Source of the DNA: Nitrospiraceae bacterium | GTDB lineage: Bacteria; Nitrospirota; Nitrospiria; Nitrospirales; Nitrospiraceae | Reading direction: 5' to 3' | DNA length: 7,256 bases | Assembly: GCA_025934615.1 (NCBI GenBank) | Contig: JAICXS010000084.1 | Span: 1-7,256 of the forward strand | In this document: positions 5,053 through 7,256 of the stretch, one piece after another | Position numbering within the stretch: the stretch's first letter is position 1 | Layout: every line of letters begins with the position of its first letter | Program-made: the position numbers and the translations under genes | Notes under the pieces: model-generated | Database searches by the model: none | Seen by the model: only the letters and a program-made list of their open reading frames with translations | What the model was told of the DNA's origin: nothing

Positions 5053-7256
5053 TCAGTGGGCGGGCGACGGAGGCGACACGGAGACCGATGGTGAGAGGGG
5101 ATGGGTGCGTGGAGTGCGACGCGGTAATTCCAATCCATCGCTCTTCGACCGGTTGCGTCCCGGCCGGCGCATGGATTTCAGTTTTCGCGTAGATGTCTTC
5201 GGGTAACGAAGCCCCTCTTTCAGCACGTCATCCATGGTCTTGGCGAACACCAAGGTGACGCCGCGTAACAGATGCTTGGGGATCTCTTCAATATCCTTCT
5301 CGTTGCGCTGAGGCAAAATAACCGTAGAGATTTTGGCTCGTTTCGCGGCAAGAATTTTTTCTTTCAGACCGCCGATGGGAAGAACCCGGCCTCGCAGCGT
5401 GATTTCTCCCGTCATGGCCACATCGCGGCGAACAGGAATCCCGGACAGAATGGAGGCAATCGCCGTGGCCATCGTGATGCCGGCGGAAGGGCCATCTTTA
5501 GGAATCGCGCCGGCCGGCACATGGATGTGGATGTCGATTTTCGAAAACACATCAGGACTGATGCCGAGCAACTTCTCGCGTGAACGGACATAGCTGAGCG
5601 CCGCCTGTGCCGACTCTTTCATGACGTCCCCGAGGTGGCCGGTCAGGGTCAGCTGGCCCTTGCCCTTCATGACGGTCGCTTCGATGTAAAGCACATCCCC
5701 GCCGCTCTCAGTCCACGCCAGTCCGGTCGAGACGCCGATTTCGTCCTCTTCCTGTTCGGCCTCCGGAAGATATTTCGGGACGCCGAGGAACTTATGCACA
5801 TTGGCCGGCGTAATGCTGTAGCATTGGACTTTGCCTTCAGCCACTTTTTTCGCGATCTTGCGCATGACATTCGCGATGTCCCGGTCCAGGCTTCGGACCC
5901 CGGCTTCGCGGGTATAGTGAGAGACGATCGTGTGCAAACCCGATTCCGTGATGCGGATATGTTTCTCCGTGATCCCGTGCTCTTTGAGTTGGCGCGGAAT
6001 CAGATAACGTTCGGCGATGCCGAGTTTTTCCTCTTCCGTGTAGCCGGGGATTTCAATGATTTCCATGCGGTCGCGGAGGGCCGAGAGAATCGGGTCCATA
6101 AGATTGGCGGTCGTGATGAACAGGACCTCGCTTAAGTCAAACGGCACGCCGAGATAATGATCGCTGAAGGCGTGATTCTGTTCGGGATCCAGCACCTCCA
6201 GCAGCGCCGCGGACGGGTCGCCCCGAAAGTCCTGCCCCACTTTGTCCACTTCATCCATCATGAAGACCGGATTGCTGGTTCCGGCTTGCTTGAGGCCTTG
6301 AAGAATGCGGCCCGGTAGCGCTCCGACATAAGTTCGGCGATGACCTCGAATTTCCGCTTCATCCCGCACACCGCCCAGGCTGATTCGGACGAATTCCCGC
6401 CCAAGCGAGCGAGCGATCGATTTCCCGAGTGAGGTCTTTCCGACCCCCGGCGGGCCGACAAAGCAGAGGATAGGGCCTTTCATCTTGTCCTTGAGTTTTC
6501 GAACCGCCAAATATTCGAGAATCCGTTCCTTGACTTTTTCCAAATCATAGTGGTCTTCATCTAAGACCTTGGCCGCGGCTTTAATGTCCAGGCTATCTTT
6601 GGATCGTTTGCTCCAGGGAAGATCGACCATCCATTCCAAATAGGTGCGAACGGTGGCCGATTCCGCCGTGTCCGGGTGCATCTTCTCTAGGCGCTTGAGT
6701 TGCTTCTCGCACTCTTTGAGGACTTTCTCGGGCATTTTGGCGTCTTTAATGCGTTTCCGGAAGTCGGCGACTTCTTCGCCGCGTTCGTCCAGTTCGCCCA
6801 GTTCCTTCTGGATCGCTTTAAGTTGCTCGCGCAGGAAATATTCACGCTGGGTTTTGTCCATCTCGCCCTTGGCCTGGGCTTGGATTTTCTGCTGCATCGA
6901 GAGGACATCGACTTCCTTGCTGAGAATTTCGCTGACACGTTTCAACCGCGCGATTGGATCTTCGATTTCCAGCACCGATTGCGAAACGTCCACCTTGACA
7001 CCCAGATTGGATACCACCATATCGGCGAGGCGTCCCGGGTCATCCAAGTTTTCGATAACGACCATGACATCCGGCATCAGGACTTTGCCCAGCCCGACGA
7101 TACGTTCAAGCTGTTCCTTCACCGTCCTCATGACGGCTTCGGCTTCCAAGGAGGCTCCGGTGGATTTGCGATCCTGAATTTTCACCATACGGACCGAGTA
7201 ATACGGCTCACTCTGAATGTATTCTTGAATCCGTCCCTTCGAGATGCCCTGGACCA
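5053..7256 (-). CDS. lon: ATP-dependent protease Lon, 5' end outside window
   Basis: Lon is a homo-oligomeric cytoplasmic AAA+ serine protease that degrades misfolded and regulatory proteins. There are 733 complete visible codons; comparison with E. coli Lon suggests about 90 N-terminal residues are missing. In visible numbering it contains the end of the substrate-binding N domain (VQGISKGRIQEY, 1-12), a long charged coiled-coil region (about 100-195), Walker A GPPGVGKT (267-274), Walker B with MMDEVD (332-337), GHRRTYVGALPGRI, and the proteolytic domain with catalytic S590 in DGPSAG and K633 in GGLKEKILAAK. Both ATPase and Ser-Lys dyad are intact. The ATG at 7188 is internal. After the usual end of the family (about VLKEGLRYP) there are 48 further residues with 12 K/R and only 2 acidic residues, ending in a proline/serine-rich stretch. 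The stop is 1 base from the thiL start. Confidence 0.96.
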   Translation of the reverse strand, partial: VQGISKGRIQEYIQSEPYYSVRMVKIQDRKSTGASLEAEAVMRTVKEQLERIVGLGKVLMPDVMVVIENLDDPGRLADMVVSNLGVKVDVSQSVLEIEDPIARLKRVSEILSKEVDVLSMQQKIQAQAKGEMDKTQREYFLREQLKAIQKELGELDERGEEVADFRKRIKDAKMPEKVLKECEKQLKRLEKMHPDTAESATVRTYLEWMVDLPWSKRSKDSLDIKAAAKVLDEDHYDLEKVKERILEYLAVRKLKDKMKGPILCFVGPPGVGKTSLGKSIARSLGREFVRISLGGVRDEAEIRGHRRTYVGALPGRILQGLKQAGTSNPVFMMDEVDKVGQDFRGDPSAALLEVLDPEQNHAFSDHYLGVPFDLSEVLFITTANLMDPILSALRDRMEIIEIPGYTEEEKLGIAERYLIPRQLKEHGITEKHIRITESGLHTIVSHYTREAGVRSLDRDIANVMRKIAKKVAEGKVQCYSITPANVHKFLGVPKYLPEAEQEEDEIGVSTGLAWTESGGDVLYIEATVMKGKGQLTLTGHLGDVMKESAQAALSYVRSREKLLGISPDVFSKIDIHIHVPAGAIPKDGPSAGITMATAIASILSGIPVRRDVAMTGEITLRGRVLPIGGLKEKILAAKRAKISTVILPQRNEKDIEEIPKHLLRGVTLVFAKTMDDVLKEGLRYPKTSTRKLKSMRRPGRNRSKSDGLELPRRTPRTHPLSPSVSVSPPSPAH

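Noticed and set aside
5635..6135. 166-residue open frame on the + strand
   Set aside because: It is antisense to the Lon AAA+/protease coding region; its composition follows from the complementary codons.
6644..7177. 177-residue serine/arginine-rich open frame on the + strand
   Set aside because: It is antisense to the Lon coiled-coil region; the serine/arginine bias mirrors the lysine/glutamate-rich Lon codons.
7186..7188. ATG at 7188 as the lon start
   Set aside because: The frame stays open to the window edge and encodes VQGISKGRIQEY-type Lon sequence upstream, so this methionine is internal.

Overview
The window reads as a compact, moderately GC-rich bacterial chromosome segment with two gene groups facing each other. 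On the + strand are the 3' two thirds of pafA (Pup ligase of the Pup-proteasome system) and a gene for an exported M23 metallopeptidase. On the - strand, read from the right edge, is a tightly packed run: lon (ATP-dependent protease, 5' end outside the window), thiL (thiamine-monophosphate kinase), a DUF2062 membrane protein and a large HD-domain phosphohydrolase. The two groups converge at about 1984-2049.

Pup ligase genes are typical of Actinobacteria but also occur in Nitrospirota and a few other Gram-negative phyla. Together with Lon, an M23 envelope peptidase and a DUF2062 protein, this favours a Nitrospira-like organism. That is an inference from gene content only; no rRNA or phylogenetic marker is present.

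Region by region: 1-915 is pafA. 916-1068 is a short gap holding a striking nested inverted repeat that begins directly after the pafA stop. 1069-1983 is the M23 peptidase gene. 1984-2049 is the convergent gap, with three copies of a 10-base repeat. 2050-7256 is the - strand run. Within it the lon stop and thiL start are 1 base apart, the thiL end and the DUF2062 start overlap by 13 bases, and the DUF2062 stop and HD gene start are 15 bases apart. This spacing suggests co-transcription and partial translational coupling. No internal terminator was seen.

Functionally the window combines two protein-turnover functions (pupylation and Lon), envelope maintenance (M23), cofactor synthesis (thiamine diphosphate) and probable nucleotide metabolism (HD phosphohydrolase). 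I see no mobile-element gene, tRNA, rRNA, CRISPR array or clearly new multi-gene system. The most unusual items are the 124-base nested inverted repeat after pafA, the short repeats at the convergent junction, and a long basic, proline/serine-rich tail on Lon.
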